A stretch of DNA of 47,385 nt from contig JAMNYO010000101.1 of NCBI GenBank assembly GCA_023622765.1, positions 1 to 47,385 on the forward strand, given 5' to 3'. The position numbers and the translations under genes were made by a program. Under the pieces are notes generated by a model that did not search any database, had not been told where the DNA came from, and saw only the letters and a program-made list of their open reading frames with translations. The DNA is from Bacteroidota bacterium (GTDB lineage Bacteria > Bacteroidota > Bacteroidia > Bacteroidales > Dysgonomonadaceae). Of this stretch, positions 40,201 through 47,385 are shown piece by piece. Position 1 is the first letter of the stretch; each line of letters opens with the position of its first letter.

Positions 40201-43200
40201 TTAAAAAACGACATTCACACCTACATTAAATGTTTTTTGGATAGGATAACCCAGTCCATTTCCACCCATCTCCACGTCCCACAATTTGAATTTACTGAAC
40301 AGCAATAAATTTGAGCCGCTAACGTACAGTCTTAAAGTTTTCACATTCAACTTATCACTTATCTTCATGGGCAATGACCACCCCATTTCCATCTTCTTTA
40401 GACGTAAAAATCTACCGTCATTTAGCCACCAAGTACTTAATTGCGTGTTGTTCGCTTGATGTTGTGTGCTCAATCTGGGCCATAGCGCGTAAAGATTTTG
40501 ATTTTCCAAAGAGTAGTGGTCGTCGGCATAAGCTTTTATTATATTTTTACCGTCAACAAAAGGTTCAATAGCCGCGGGGCCTCCAGCGCCCCCGGTCCAA
40601 AATGAGGAGCGGGCTGAACCTTGGAAAAATGCAGAAAAATCAAAGCCCTTATACCCAAAGGAAAATCCTCCTCCATAAATTATCTCCGGTGTTAATGGAA
40701 ACCCGATCGGCACCATGTCTAATTCACTGATTTGCCCATCCCGATTCACATCCTTATATTTTATATCACCAGCTATATTCGGTATTCCACCAAAGCGTTG
40801 AGCAGGGGAGTTGGCCACTTCGCTGTCATCGACAAATAACCTTTCAGCGATATAACCCCATGGCTGGGATATAGGGTATCCTATTCTTGATTTCCACCAC
40901 TCTTTTTCATATGTTGGCTCTTCGTAAACCTCAAACTTATTGGTGGCATAGGTATAATTTCCTCTTAGTTGAATCCACAGGTCATTGGTAAAATAATGTG
41001 AATAATCAGTGCTGATCTCAAACCCATTACCTGAAGCTTCCCCTACATTTGCCCTCACTGGCGCGGTCAACCCCATGGTAGAAGGAATATCCGCCCTATC
41101 CATTAAGATATTTGTTCTTCTTTCCGTGAAATAATCTGCCTGTATATTCCATTCATTGAAAAGTCCCAACTCTAACGCGAGATTTTTTTTGTAAGATACT
41201 TCCCATGTAATATCTGGATTCGCGTAGCGCGTTACTCTTATCCCGGTTTTCCCATAAGTGCTCTCTTTTCCATAAATAAAGCCACCGTAGTTCATGTTGA
41301 CATTGGAAAGGTAAAAAAATCTATCATCGGCTCCACCAATCTGATCGTTACCAACAAGGCCATATGTGGCCCTAATTCTAAAATTATTAATAACGCCTTT
41401 CAAGCTACTCCAAAATTTTTCATTGGATACGCTCCATGCCAACCCGAAGGATGGAAAAAATCCAAAACGGTTGGATTGATCAAATCGCTCGGAACCATTA
41501 TAGCCAAAATTAAATTCGGTGAAATATTTATCCTTGAACGAATAGGTAGCCCTTCCTGAAAAGCCCACGTTTCTAAAGGGCAAGGAGAGTTGCAGATTAT
41601 TGGCTTGAGCGTTTGTCTGAGAACGTAAAATATTAACCAATAGGGCACTTATCGTGTGATCTTCATTGAAAGTGTTACTATAAGTAAGCGCAGATTCAGC
41701 ATAGAAAATAGACTGTTGCAACCGCGCCCATTCATCTGATCTAAAATCGAGGAACTCCTCACCCCACATCTCATTGATAACTTCCACAGAATATTCACCC
41801 GTTCTTTTGTCAAAGGCGGATAATTCATAATAGAATGGCTTATATTCCCTGATTTTATCAAATCGTGAAATCCTGTTGGTATTAAACAGGGTGCGAAACT
41901 TTAACCCTTTCGTGATAAAGTCGAGATCTTGTTTAAACTCCAACTGTGCCATCATCAATGAGCGATCGTACTCCTTGTATCCTTTAACCATATCCGCGTA
42001 TGGATTTAAAAATGCCCTGTCTCTTAAACCACCAAACATGATATGTTGAACATATTTATGATCTTCATCAACCGGATAATAGGGAAGGAAATCCACGGGA
42101 CTTGTCCTAACGACTTTATAATATACATCATTCCCGCCATCGATGGGGCCTATGTAATTGTCAAAATTGCCATTTAACCGCACGATCAATTCTGAGCTCT
42201 TGGTTAGAAAAATATTTACGTTTGCCCTTAACGTATATGACTTTAAATCGATGTTATTATTGAAGTTGTTTTTTTTATCTACCTTCAAGATACCATTATC
42301 TTGTAAGAAGGATCCGGAAACAAAGTACCTTGAAATTTTACCACCCCCGCTGATACTGAGATCATATCTTTGGTTGAGCGCGTTCTTTTTAAAAAGGCTT
42401 TCCATCCAGTCAACCGCGGGATAAATAATAGGATAACGCCCGGATGCGGTTTCATCGATTTTCTCCCTGCTATAAATGGGAGGTGCAAAAGGATCGCGGG
42501 AATATAAAGCATCATTGTAGAGCCTCATGTAAGATGTAGGATCTGCAAACTCAATATTTTTAGTAGGCATAGAAAGTGTGGTTTCTGCCCGCAATGAGAT
42601 ACTTGGTGGTCCCTCAACACCCTGCTTAGTGGTCACGTAAATTACGCCATTGGCTCCTCTAGCCCCGTATAACGCCGTAGAGGTGGCATCCTTAAATATA
42701 GAAAAACTTTCAATATCATCCGGACGCATCCTCGCTAACTCCGTTACCCCAAGCTCTATCCCGTCAATTAAAATTAAAGGATCCTTTTTCCCGACCCCGA
42801 AGGAGGTGATCCCGCGAATAAAGAAATTGGCATTGTCTTCACCTGGTTCCCCTGTTCGTTGATAAGAGATAATCCCTGCCGCCTGTCCCGCCAACACCGT
42901 TGTTAAATTACTTGATGGGACCCTCAAGTCAGCAGGTCTTATAGATGTCACTGAACCTATAAGATCCTTTTTTTTCTGTGTTCCGAAGGCCACTGCTACC
43001 ACCTCTTCCAGTTCAGTTATTGACTCTTGCATAGTCACGTCTATGACATTCAGATTACCCACTTTAATGTCGTAATCCTTGTAGCCCACAAAGGAGAATT
43101 TTAAAGACGAACTGGACGATCTGACATGAATCTGGTAGTTCCCGTTCACATCAGTTATCACTCCATTAATTGGGTGAGAGTCTACTTCTGTAACCGTAAC

Positions 43201-43350
43201 ACCAATCATTAACTCTCCTCGTTCATCTACGACACGCCCGGTAATTTTTTTTCCTTCATTTTGTGAATAGGTGTTCGTGCCAGATAACAAACAGATAACA
43301 AGGAAGATAAAAAAGAAATTTTCCCCTTTTCTGATTTTTTTAAACTTCAT
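40201..43350 (-). CDS. susC: SusC/RagA TonB-linked outer-membrane transporter
   Basis: The product has 1049 residues, full length. A signal peptide ends near TNTYSQ. A carboxypeptidase-regulatory-like domain (ITGRVVDERGELMIGVTVTE, to about residue 110) follows. The plug then carries VVAVAFGTQKKKDLIGSVTS, the typical LAGQAAGI region, DPLILIDGIEL and IESFSIFKDATSTALYGARG, then ANGVIYVTTK. A long barrel ends in FNVGVNVVF with terminal aromatic. SusC imports glycan fragments, using TonB, under the SusD lid encoded 11 bp downstream. It is the first gene of a minus-strand unit with at least six genes. Codons are richer in A/T than in the nrf or translation blocks. Confidence 0.96.
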   Translation of the reverse strand: MKFKKIRKGENFFFIFLVICLLSGTNTYSQNEGKKITGRVVDERGELMIGVTVTEVDSHPINGVITDVNGNYQIHVRSSSSSLKFSFVGYKDYDIKVGNLNVIDVTMQESITELEEVVAVAFGTQKKKDLIGSVTSIRPADLRVPSSNLTTVLAGQAAGIISYQRTGEPGEDNANFFIRGITSFGVGKKDPLILIDGIELGVTELARMRPDDIESFSIFKDATSTALYGARGANGVIYVTTKQGVEGPPSISLRAETTLSMPTKNIEFADPTSYMRLYNDALYSRDPFAPPIYSREKIDETASGRYPIIYPAVDWMESLFKKNALNQRYDLSISGGGKISRYFVSGSFLQDNGILKVDKKNNFNNNIDLKSYTLRANVNIFLTKSSELIVRLNGNFDNYIGPIDGGNDVYYKVVRTSPVDFLPYYPVDEDHKYVQHIMFGGLRDRAFLNPYADMVKGYKEYDRSLMMAQLEFKQDLDFITKGLKFRTLFNTNRISRFDKIREYKPFYYELSAFDKRTGEYSVEVINEMWGEEFLDFRSDEWARLQQSIFYAESALTYSNTFNEDHTISALLVNILRSQTNAQANNLQLSLPFRNVGFSGRATYSFKDKYFTEFNFGYNGSERFDQSNRFGFFPSFGLAWSVSNEKFWSSLKGVINNFRIRATYGLVGNDQIGGADDRFFYLSNVNMNYGGFIYGKESTYGKTGIRVTRYANPDITWEVSYKKNLALELGLFNEWNIQADYFTERRTNILMDRADIPSTMGLTAPVRANVGEASGNGFEISTDYSHYFTNDLWIQLRGNYTYATNKFEVYEEPTYEKEWWKSRIGYPISQPWGYIAERLFVDDSEVANSPAQRFGGIPNIAGDIKYKDVNRDGQISELDMVPIGFPLTPEIIYGGGFSFGYKGFDFSAFFQGSARSSFWTGGAGGPAAIEPFVDGKNIIKAYADDHYSLENQNLYALWPRLSTQHQANNTQLSTWWLNDGRFLRLKKMEMGWSLPMKISDKLNVKTLRLYVSGSNLLLFSKFKLWDVEMGGNGLGYPIQKTFNVGVNVVF

Positions 43351-43420
43351 GGCATAATATGTTTAATTAAAAGATATATAGTCGCACAATAGACTACATG
43401 AAACAATAACTCTTGTTTAA

Positions 43421-43440
43421 TCATCAAGTTAACTTGATGA
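43421..43440. promoter_or_regulatory. Perfect 20-bp palindrome upstream of susC
   Basis: TCATCAAGTTAACTTGATGA is its own reverse complement over all 20 bases. It lies 70 bp before the susC start. A likely -7 box for susC, TAACTTTG on the minus strand, is at 43537-43544, which places the palindrome in the 5' leader about 90-110 nt after the start of transcription. It may be a repressor site or an RNA hairpin. Confidence 0.6.
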
Positions 43441-43536
43441 TAAAGTACACTTCACCAATCCATTGTCTCTCTACAGATGTAATGGACAGTTTTCTTTTAT
43501 CAATACCCCATCTGTATTGCAATTTGTTGTAACATA

Positions 43537-43544
43537 CAAAGTTA
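43537..43544 (-). promoter_or_regulatory. Candidate susC promoter -7 box
   Basis: TAACTTTG on the minus strand matches TAnnTTTG. No -33 TTTG is seen at the normal distance, which would fit activator-dependent expression as is usual for SusC operons. Confidence 0.35.
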
Positions 43545-43598
43545 TTTTTAAAAGAAATTGTTATCGCTTAAAAAGCGAACAGCAACAATCGAAAAATC

Positions 43599-43690
43599 TT
43601 ATTTATTCCAAATTCTTGAATTTTGACGCTGTTCCGTAGGTGTACAGCCTTTGATTTTCTTAAAATAGAGGAAAAACTGTCGTGCGAAAA
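43599..43690 (-). pseudogene. C-terminal remnant of an AraC-type regulator
   Basis: Minus-strand codons ending at 43599 read RQFFLYFKKIKGCTPTEQRQ and a few more residues. This is the last helix of the AraC HTH (consensus F-x-x-xFKKxxGxTPxxYR). Upstream residues of the frame do not continue the fold. SusC loci often carry an AraC or hybrid two-component regulator at this place, so it is probably the stump of the locus-specific activator. The 692-bp gap 43351-44042 otherwise holds only leader and promoter sequence. Confidence 0.5.
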
Positions 43691-43714
43691 GTACCGCGAT
43701 TAAAAATTTATCGC

Positions 43715-43722
43715 TATCTTTG
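43715..43722 (+). promoter_or_regulatory. Candidate rpsU promoter -7 box
   Basis: TATCTTTG fits TAnnTTTG; no clear -33 box is present. If used, the rpsU mRNA would have a leader of about 310 nt, purine-rich and without a supported ORF. Confidence 0.4.
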
Positions 43723-44042
43723 CCACCCGAAATAGAAGGGAGGTTATTGCAACAAAAATAAAAAAGTAAGGCAAACATAGATAGGCAACGGATCGCGGGC
43801 ATGTTGGCAGTCATCAGACATCAAGAATTTGGTGATGCAGACCAACAAGGTGTCGCACGATTACCGGTATAGGAGGGCGATTGCCGGAATTGGTGAAAAT
43901 GAAACGAATGCAATAAGCTCGAAAAAGTTTGACGGAAACCAAGAGGGTTAAACGAAAACGGGACAAACAACGAGAACGAGACCGTGAGACGAAAACAACG
44001 GTTGATGAAGAACAAGACAATTAAACAAAAAGATAACAAACA

Positions 44043-44264
44043 ATGATTGTAGTACAATTAAAAGAAGGCGAAAACATTGAAAGGGCCTTGAAAAAATTTA
44101 AACGTAAATACGAGAGGACTGGCGTGGTAAAAGAACTTCGCCGTCGTCAAGCCTACGTTAAACCATCCGTCGCGAAGCGCAAACAGAAGCAACGTGCCGT
44201 GTACGTGCAGCAGTTGAGGGACGACTCGGGTGAACAACGGGCGCTAGAGAGCAGCAGGTTATAA
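44043..44264 (+). CDS. rpsU: 30S ribosomal protein S21
   Basis: The product has 73 residues. MIVVQLKEGENIERALKKFK and RKYERTGVVKELRRRQAYVK are the conserved S21 core with its basic C-terminal helix. S21 assembles late on the 30S platform and helps initiation. Bacteroidetes S21 is usually about 63 residues; here the chain continues with DDSGEQRALESSRL, an acidic tail of about ten extra residues. Transcription continues toward the xer gene, 80 bp downstream, and hpf, a conserved order in this phylum. Confidence 0.95.
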   Translation: MIVVQLKEGENIERALKKFKRKYERTGVVKELRRRQAYVKPSVAKRKQKQRAVYVQQLRDDSGEQRALESSRL

Positions 44265-44344
44265 AAGACAACGGACTTGAGTAAACAACGGGTCTAAAAG
44301 GGCAACGAACCCTAGTGAGCACAAAGTCTAGGTGGGTGACGAGC

Positions 44345-45316
44345 ATGTGGATAGAAAAATTCATACAGTATCTCCGTTACGAGAGGAACTACTCCCCTCG
44401 AACGGAGATATCTTATTTTAAGGACCTCACGCAGTTCAAGGAGTTCATCACCGGGGAACAGGTCGAAGAACAGGGAGGATCCAAAAAAGGAAAGGGGCAA
44501 CAAGGAGAGGGCCAGCCAAAGGGAGAGCGACAAGAAAGGTTCCACCCGGGGGAGGTCGACCAGCGCCTCATCCGACACTGGCTGGCGACGCTCATGGAGG
44601 AGGGACTAACGGCACGAACGGTAAACCGGAAACTGAGCGCGGTAAAGTCGTTCTACCGCTACCTGCAGAAACAGGGCATCGTGGAGCACAACGTGGCCGA
44701 AGGCATCCCGGGCCCGAAAGCCTCAAAAAGGCTCCCCTCGTTCGTGAATCCCAAGGAGATGTCAACCCTCTTGGACGATGAATCCCTCTACCCGGAAGAC
44801 TTCAAGGGGGTACGCGACCGCTTCCTGATCGAGCTCCTCTACGTGACCGGGATGCGCCGGGCCGAGCTCATCGCCCTGAAGGATAACGACATCGACCTCC
44901 ACGCGTCCACCCTCAAGGTTACCGGGAAGGGGAACAAGCAGCGCATCATTCCTTTCTCGAACGACACCAAGGAAAAATTACAACATTATAGAACGGTAAG
45001 AGACGAAAATATCAAGAACAAAACGGACTTCCTTTTTGTTAAAGAAGATGGAGGTCCTCTTTATCCTAAGCTAGTGTACAACATCGTTCACGCGTACCTG
45101 GGGTGTATCCCCACGCAAACCAAAAAGAGCCCGCACGTGTTGCGGCACTCCTTCGCCACCGGGATGCTCAACAACGGTGCGGAGCTTAACGCGGTAAAGG
45201 AACTGCTGGGTCACGCCAGCCTCGCGTCGACGGAGGTCTACACGCACGTGACATTTGAAGAGATGAAAAAAACATATAAACTCGCTCACCCAAGAGCAAA
45301 AACAAAGGAGGAATAG
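44345..45316 (+). CDS. Tyrosine recombinase of the XerC/XerD type
   Basis: The product has 323 residues from ATG 44345; a GTG at 44315 is an alternative. The N-terminal SAM-like domain (MWIEKFIQYLRYERNYSPRT) is followed by the catalytic domain. The catalytic residues are intact: R171 (TGMRRAE), K195 (TGKGNKQR), H264 and R267 (HVLRHSF), H290 (LLGHAS) and Y299 (STEVYTH). Xer recombinases resolve chromosome dimers at dif. The core-binding domain holds an unusual insert of about 30 residues (39-70, GGSKKGKGQQGEGQPKGERQ), which explains the length against about 295 in relatives. It lies between rpsU and hpf, and the hpf ribosome site AAAGGAGG is inside its last codons. Confidence 0.93.
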   Translation: MWIEKFIQYLRYERNYSPRTEISYFKDLTQFKEFITGEQVEEQGGSKKGKGQQGEGQPKGERQERFHPGEVDQRLIRHWLATLMEEGLTARTVNRKLSAVKSFYRYLQKQGIVEHNVAEGIPGPKASKRLPSFVNPKEMSTLLDDESLYPEDFKGVRDRFLIELLYVTGMRRAELIALKDNDIDLHASTLKVTGKGNKQRIIPFSNDTKEKLQHYRTVRDENIKNKTDFLFVKEDGGPLYPKLVYNIVHAYLGCIPTQTKKSPHVLRHSFATGMLNNGAELNAVKELLGHASLASTEVYTHVTFEEMKKTYKLAHPRAKTKEE

Positions 45317-45317
45317 T

Positions 45318-45614
45318 ATGGAACTAACGATTCAATCCGTAAGCTTTGACGCGACCGAACAGCTACAAGCATTCGTAGAGAAAAAAATCAGGAAACTGCA
45401 GCGTTTTTCAGACGATATCATCCAGGCGGAAGTGATCTTAAAAGTGGTAAAACCCGAAACACACAACAATAAAGACGCCTCTGTAAAACTACTCCTCAGG
45501 AACAGCGAAGCCTTCGCAAACAAAACCGCCGATACCTTCGAAGAGGCAATTGACCTCTGCGCGGTGGCACTCGAAAAACAAATTATCAAAAACAAGGGAA
45601 AAAAGGAGCGGTAA
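45318..45614 (+). CDS. hpf: Ribosome hibernation-promoting factor (short HPF/RaiA)
   Basis: The product has 98 residues. MELTIQSVSFDATEQLQAFV, then VEKKIRKLQRFSDDIIQAEV and FANKTADTFEEAIDLCAVAL are typical of the S30AE domain with its basic C-terminal KNKGKKER. The short form binds the 30S decoding area and promotes inactive 100S or 70S ribosomes in slow growth. It starts one base after the recombinase stop codon, with ribosome site AAAGGAGG, so it is translated from the same message. Confidence 0.94.
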   Translation: MELTIQSVSFDATEQLQAFVEKKIRKLQRFSDDIIQAEVILKVVKPETHNNKDASVKLLLRNSEAFANKTADTFEEAIDLCAVALEKQIIKNKGKKER

Positions 45615-45640
45615 GTTTTCCAAAAAAATCAGCCAAAAGT

Positions 45641-45671
45641 TTTGGTATCAACGAAATTATCACTACCTTTG
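45641..45671 (+). promoter_or_regulatory. Consensus promoter of the tRNA-tuf operon
   Basis: TTTG (45641-45644), exactly 19 bp, TACCTTTG (45664-45671): a full match to the Bacteroidetes -33/-7 promoter, 53 bp before the first tRNA. Confidence 0.85.
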
Positions 45672-45724
45672 CGACCGTTTCTCTCTTAAAATCTGGGAAA
45701 AAACGGTTAATAGCAAGACTATAA

Positions 45725-45798
45725 GCCTCTTTAGCTCAGTTGGCCAGAGCACGTGATTTGTAATCTCGGGGTCGTTGGTTCGAATCCGACAAGAGGCT
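45725..45798 (+). tRNA. tRNA-Thr (anticodon TGT)
   Basis: 74 nt. The acceptor GCCTCTT pairs with AAGAGGC, the anticodon loop is TTTGTAA and the T-loop is TTCGAAT. CCA is not encoded. The anticodon stem CGTGA/TCTCG has one central T-T mismatch. Confidence 0.95.
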
Positions 45799-45881
45799 CA
45801 GGGATAAATGAAGAGGGGCTCAAAGTTAAACGAGTGATATGAACGAGCGCGTGTGTTTATCGCCTCGGCGCGTTTACAACC

Positions 45882-45954
45882 GCGGAAGTAGCTCAGTTGA
45901 TAGAGCATTAGCCTTCCAAGCTGAGGGTCGCGGGTTTGAGTCCCGTCTTCCGCT
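45882..45954 (+). tRNA. tRNA-Gly (anticodon TCC)
   Basis: 73 nt. The acceptor GCGGAAG pairs with CTTCCGC, the anticodon stem is TTAGC/GCTGA with loop CTTCCAA, and the T-arm GCGGG/CCCGT closes TTTGAGT. In many relatives a tRNA-Tyr stands between tRNA-Thr and this gene; the 83-bp gap here has none. Confidence 0.94.
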
Positions 45955-45961
45955 CAGATTT

Positions 45962-46033
<72 letters not shown>

Positions 46034-46164
46034 CAAGGTAAAGTTCAACGCCGTGTCAAGAGTAAAGGTTCCAAGGAACCTTGCGTCTTGAGCTTTGCTG
46101 TTCACGAACGAAACATATAACAATACATATTTTATTTACACCAATTTAATTAAGGACATTTTTT

Positions 46165-47223
46165 ATGGCAAAAGAACATTTTTCCCGGACGAAACCGCAC
46201 GTGAACATCGGTACGATTGGTCACGTTGACCACGGTAAAACCACCTTGACGGCTGCTATCACCTCCGTTTTAGGAAAAAAGGGATTCTCGCAGGCTCGCT
46301 CGTTCGACTCGATCGACAACGCCCCCGAGGAAAAGGAAAGAGGTATCACGATCAATACTTCGCACGTTGAATACGAGACCGAAAACCGTCACTACGCGCA
46401 CGTTGACTGCCCCGGTCACGCTGACTACGTGAAGAACATGGTAACTGGTGCAGCCCAGATGGACGGTGCCATTATCGTGGTGGCCGCTACAGATGGTCCC
46501 ATGCCTCAAACACGCGAACATATACTTCTCGCGCGCCAGGTAAACGTTCCCAGGCTGGTCGTTTTCATGAACAAGGTCGACTTGGTGGACGACGATGAGA
46601 TGCTGGAACTGGTAGAAATGGAGATGCGCGACCTGCTCGCTTTCTATGAATTCGACGGCGACAACACGCCGGTTATCCAAGGCTCTGCCCTGGGTGCGCT
46701 GAACGGCGAACCCCAGTGGGAAGAAAAGGTTGTAGAACTGATGGACGCCGTTGACACCTGGATCCCGCTGCCTCCGCGCGACGTGGACAAACCGTTCCTG
46801 ATGCCCGTTGAAGACGTGTTCTCCATCACGGGACGCGGAACCGTGGCTACCGGACGTATCGAAACCGGTATCATCAAAACCGGTGAAGAGGTTCAGATCA
46901 TCGGTCTGGGAGCCAAGGGTAGGAAGTCGGTTGTAACTGGTGTTGAGATGTTCCGCAAGATCCTCGACGAAGGACGTGCCGGTGATAACGTGGGCCACAC
47001 CCCGTTCCACAACAAGTATCGCCCACAGTTCTACATCCGTACGCTTGACGTTACCGGTGAAGTACAACTGCCCGAAGGCGTGGAAATGGTGATGCCCGGT
47101 GATAACGTGACCATCGTGGTAGACCTGATCTACCCGGTAGCATGTAACGTGGGGCTCCGTTTCGCGATTCGCGAAGGTGGCCGTACCGTGGGTGCTGGAC
47201 AGATTACCGAACTGATCGAGTAA
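46165..47223 (+). CDS. tuf: Translation elongation factor Tu with a 43-residue internal loss
   Basis: The product has 352 residues; Bacteroidetes EF-Tu has about 395. The GTPase domain is complete: GHVDHGKT (19-26), the RGITI switch, DCPGH and NKVD motifs. Domain 2 starts normally ([20 protein letters not shown]). After GRAGDNVG (to residue 277) the sequence goes straight to [20 protein letters not shown] of domain 3. The 43 residues that normally follow NVG (LLLRGI... to ...KEEGGR) are missing, exactly in frame, at about 46995/46996. The rest of domain 3 is normal to [10 protein letters not shown]-Tu brings aminoacyl-tRNA to the ribosome and is essential, so such a protein should not support growth. 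Wrong assembly is the first explanation. Confidence 0.97.
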   Translation: MAKEHFSRTKPHVNIGTIGHVDHGKTTLTAAITSVLGKKGFSQARSFDSIDNAPEEKERGITINTSHVEYETENRHYAHVDCPGHADYVKNMVTGAAQMDGAIIVVAATDGPMPQTREHILLARQVNVPRLVVFMNKVDLVDDDEMLELVEMEMRDLLAFYEFDGDNTPVIQGSALGALNGEPQWEEKVVELMDAVDTWIPLPPRDVDKPFLMPVEDVFSITGRGTVATGRIETGIIKTGEEVQIIGLGAKGRKSVVTGVEMFRKILDEGRAGDNVGHTPFHNKYRPQFYIRTLDVTGEVQLPEGVEMVMPGDNVTIVVDLIYPVACNVGLRFAIREGGRTVGAGQITELIE

Positions 47224-47245
47224 TACCCACCTATTAACATAGATC

Positions 47246-47288
47246 TTTGCCTACCGCCTCCTCGTTATACGCGGGGAGGCGGGGCAAG
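47246..47288 (+). terminator. Strong GC-rich hairpin between tuf and tRNA-Trp
   Basis: CCGCCTCC (47254-47261) pairs with GGAGGCGG (47275-47282) across 13 nt, and outer TTGCC/GGCAA can extend it. No U-run follows, so it may attenuate or mark RNA processing between tuf and the tRNA rather than end transcription. Confidence 0.45.
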
Positions 47289-47294
47289 GTTTAC

Positions 47295-47367
47295 ACGGGT
47301 CTAGCTCAGTCGGTAGAGCACTGGTCTCCAAAACCAGGTGTCGGGAGTTCGAGTCTCTCGACCCGTG
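47295..47367 (+). tRNA. tRNA-Trp (anticodon CCA)
   Basis: 73 nt. The acceptor ACGGGTC pairs with GACCCGT, the anticodon stem is CTGGT/ACCAG with loop CTCCAAA, and the T-arm is GGGAG/CTCTC. It sits after tuf as in other Bacteroidetes, where secE usually follows beyond the window. Confidence 0.95.
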
Positions 47368-47385
47368 CGAAACGAACCGAAATTC

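Noticed and set aside
43472-43516. TACAGATG / CATCTGTA inverted pair upstream of susC as an operator
   Set aside because: Only 8 bp arms with 29 bp between them; this can occur by chance in AT-rich DNA, so it is not listed as a feature.
44345-45316. Recombinase as integrase of a genomic island
   Set aside because: It lies between rpsU and hpf, a conserved housekeeping place in the phylum. No attachment-site duplication was found at the nearby tRNAs.

Overview
The window reads as a chromosomal segment of a Bacteroidales bacterium, most likely near the Dysgonomonadaceae/Porphyromonadaceae. Evidence: Bacteroidetes-type promoters (TTTG-N19-TAnnTTTG), lipoproteins with acidic residues after the lipobox cysteine, a SusC/SusD pair, cytochrome c maturation by ResB/CcsA beside NrfHA, and the order rpsU - xer recombinase - hpf - tRNA-Thr/Gly/Thr - tuf - tRNA-Trp. 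The genus is inference.

Layout. 1-2.6 kb is an AT-rich scrapyard: an M28 peptidase tail, two related tails of AlbA/Schlafen-type ATP-binding regulators, and between them an AbiEi-like antitoxin gene broken by a stop codon, with a symmetric four-half-site operator in front. 2.6-10.2 kb holds a 2231-residue lipoprotein made of three tandem ~598-residue repeats, and a small lipoprotein. 10.4-17.5 kb is a nitrite-ammonification block (nrfH, nrfA, resB, ccsA, porin) with a divergent Crp/Fnr regulator. 17.6-26.8 kb is a GntR(YtrA)-type ABC cluster followed by a MacAB-TolC-like efflux cluster. 27-33.2 kb has a GIN-domain protein, a glycerate kinase/GntP permease pair, and a glycosyltransferase/flippase pair. 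33.2-43.4 kb is an AT-rich SusCD locus with two F5/8C-like surface lipoproteins and two TIM-barrel-like proteins. 44-47.4 kb is the housekeeping translation block.

The most striking pattern is the repeated loss of conserved internal segments in otherwise intact genes. EF-Tu lacks 43 residues, the MacB-type ATPase lacks its whole Walker A region, SusD lacks about 24 residues with a frameshift, and the third repeat of the giant protein lacks 26 residues. In an essential single-copy gene such as tuf this points to assembly or consensus error, or to an unusual deletion process, and should be settled before biology is built on these loci. Separate from this are several unexplained DNA elements: a four-copy YCGTTTT-n-rCAnCCA array between nrfH and crp, a duplicated start-codon leader found in front of two unrelated lipoprotein genes, a duplicated N-terminus forming a coupled upstream ORF before the glycerate kinase, and a 22-unit heptamer array made of overlapping start/stop codons.
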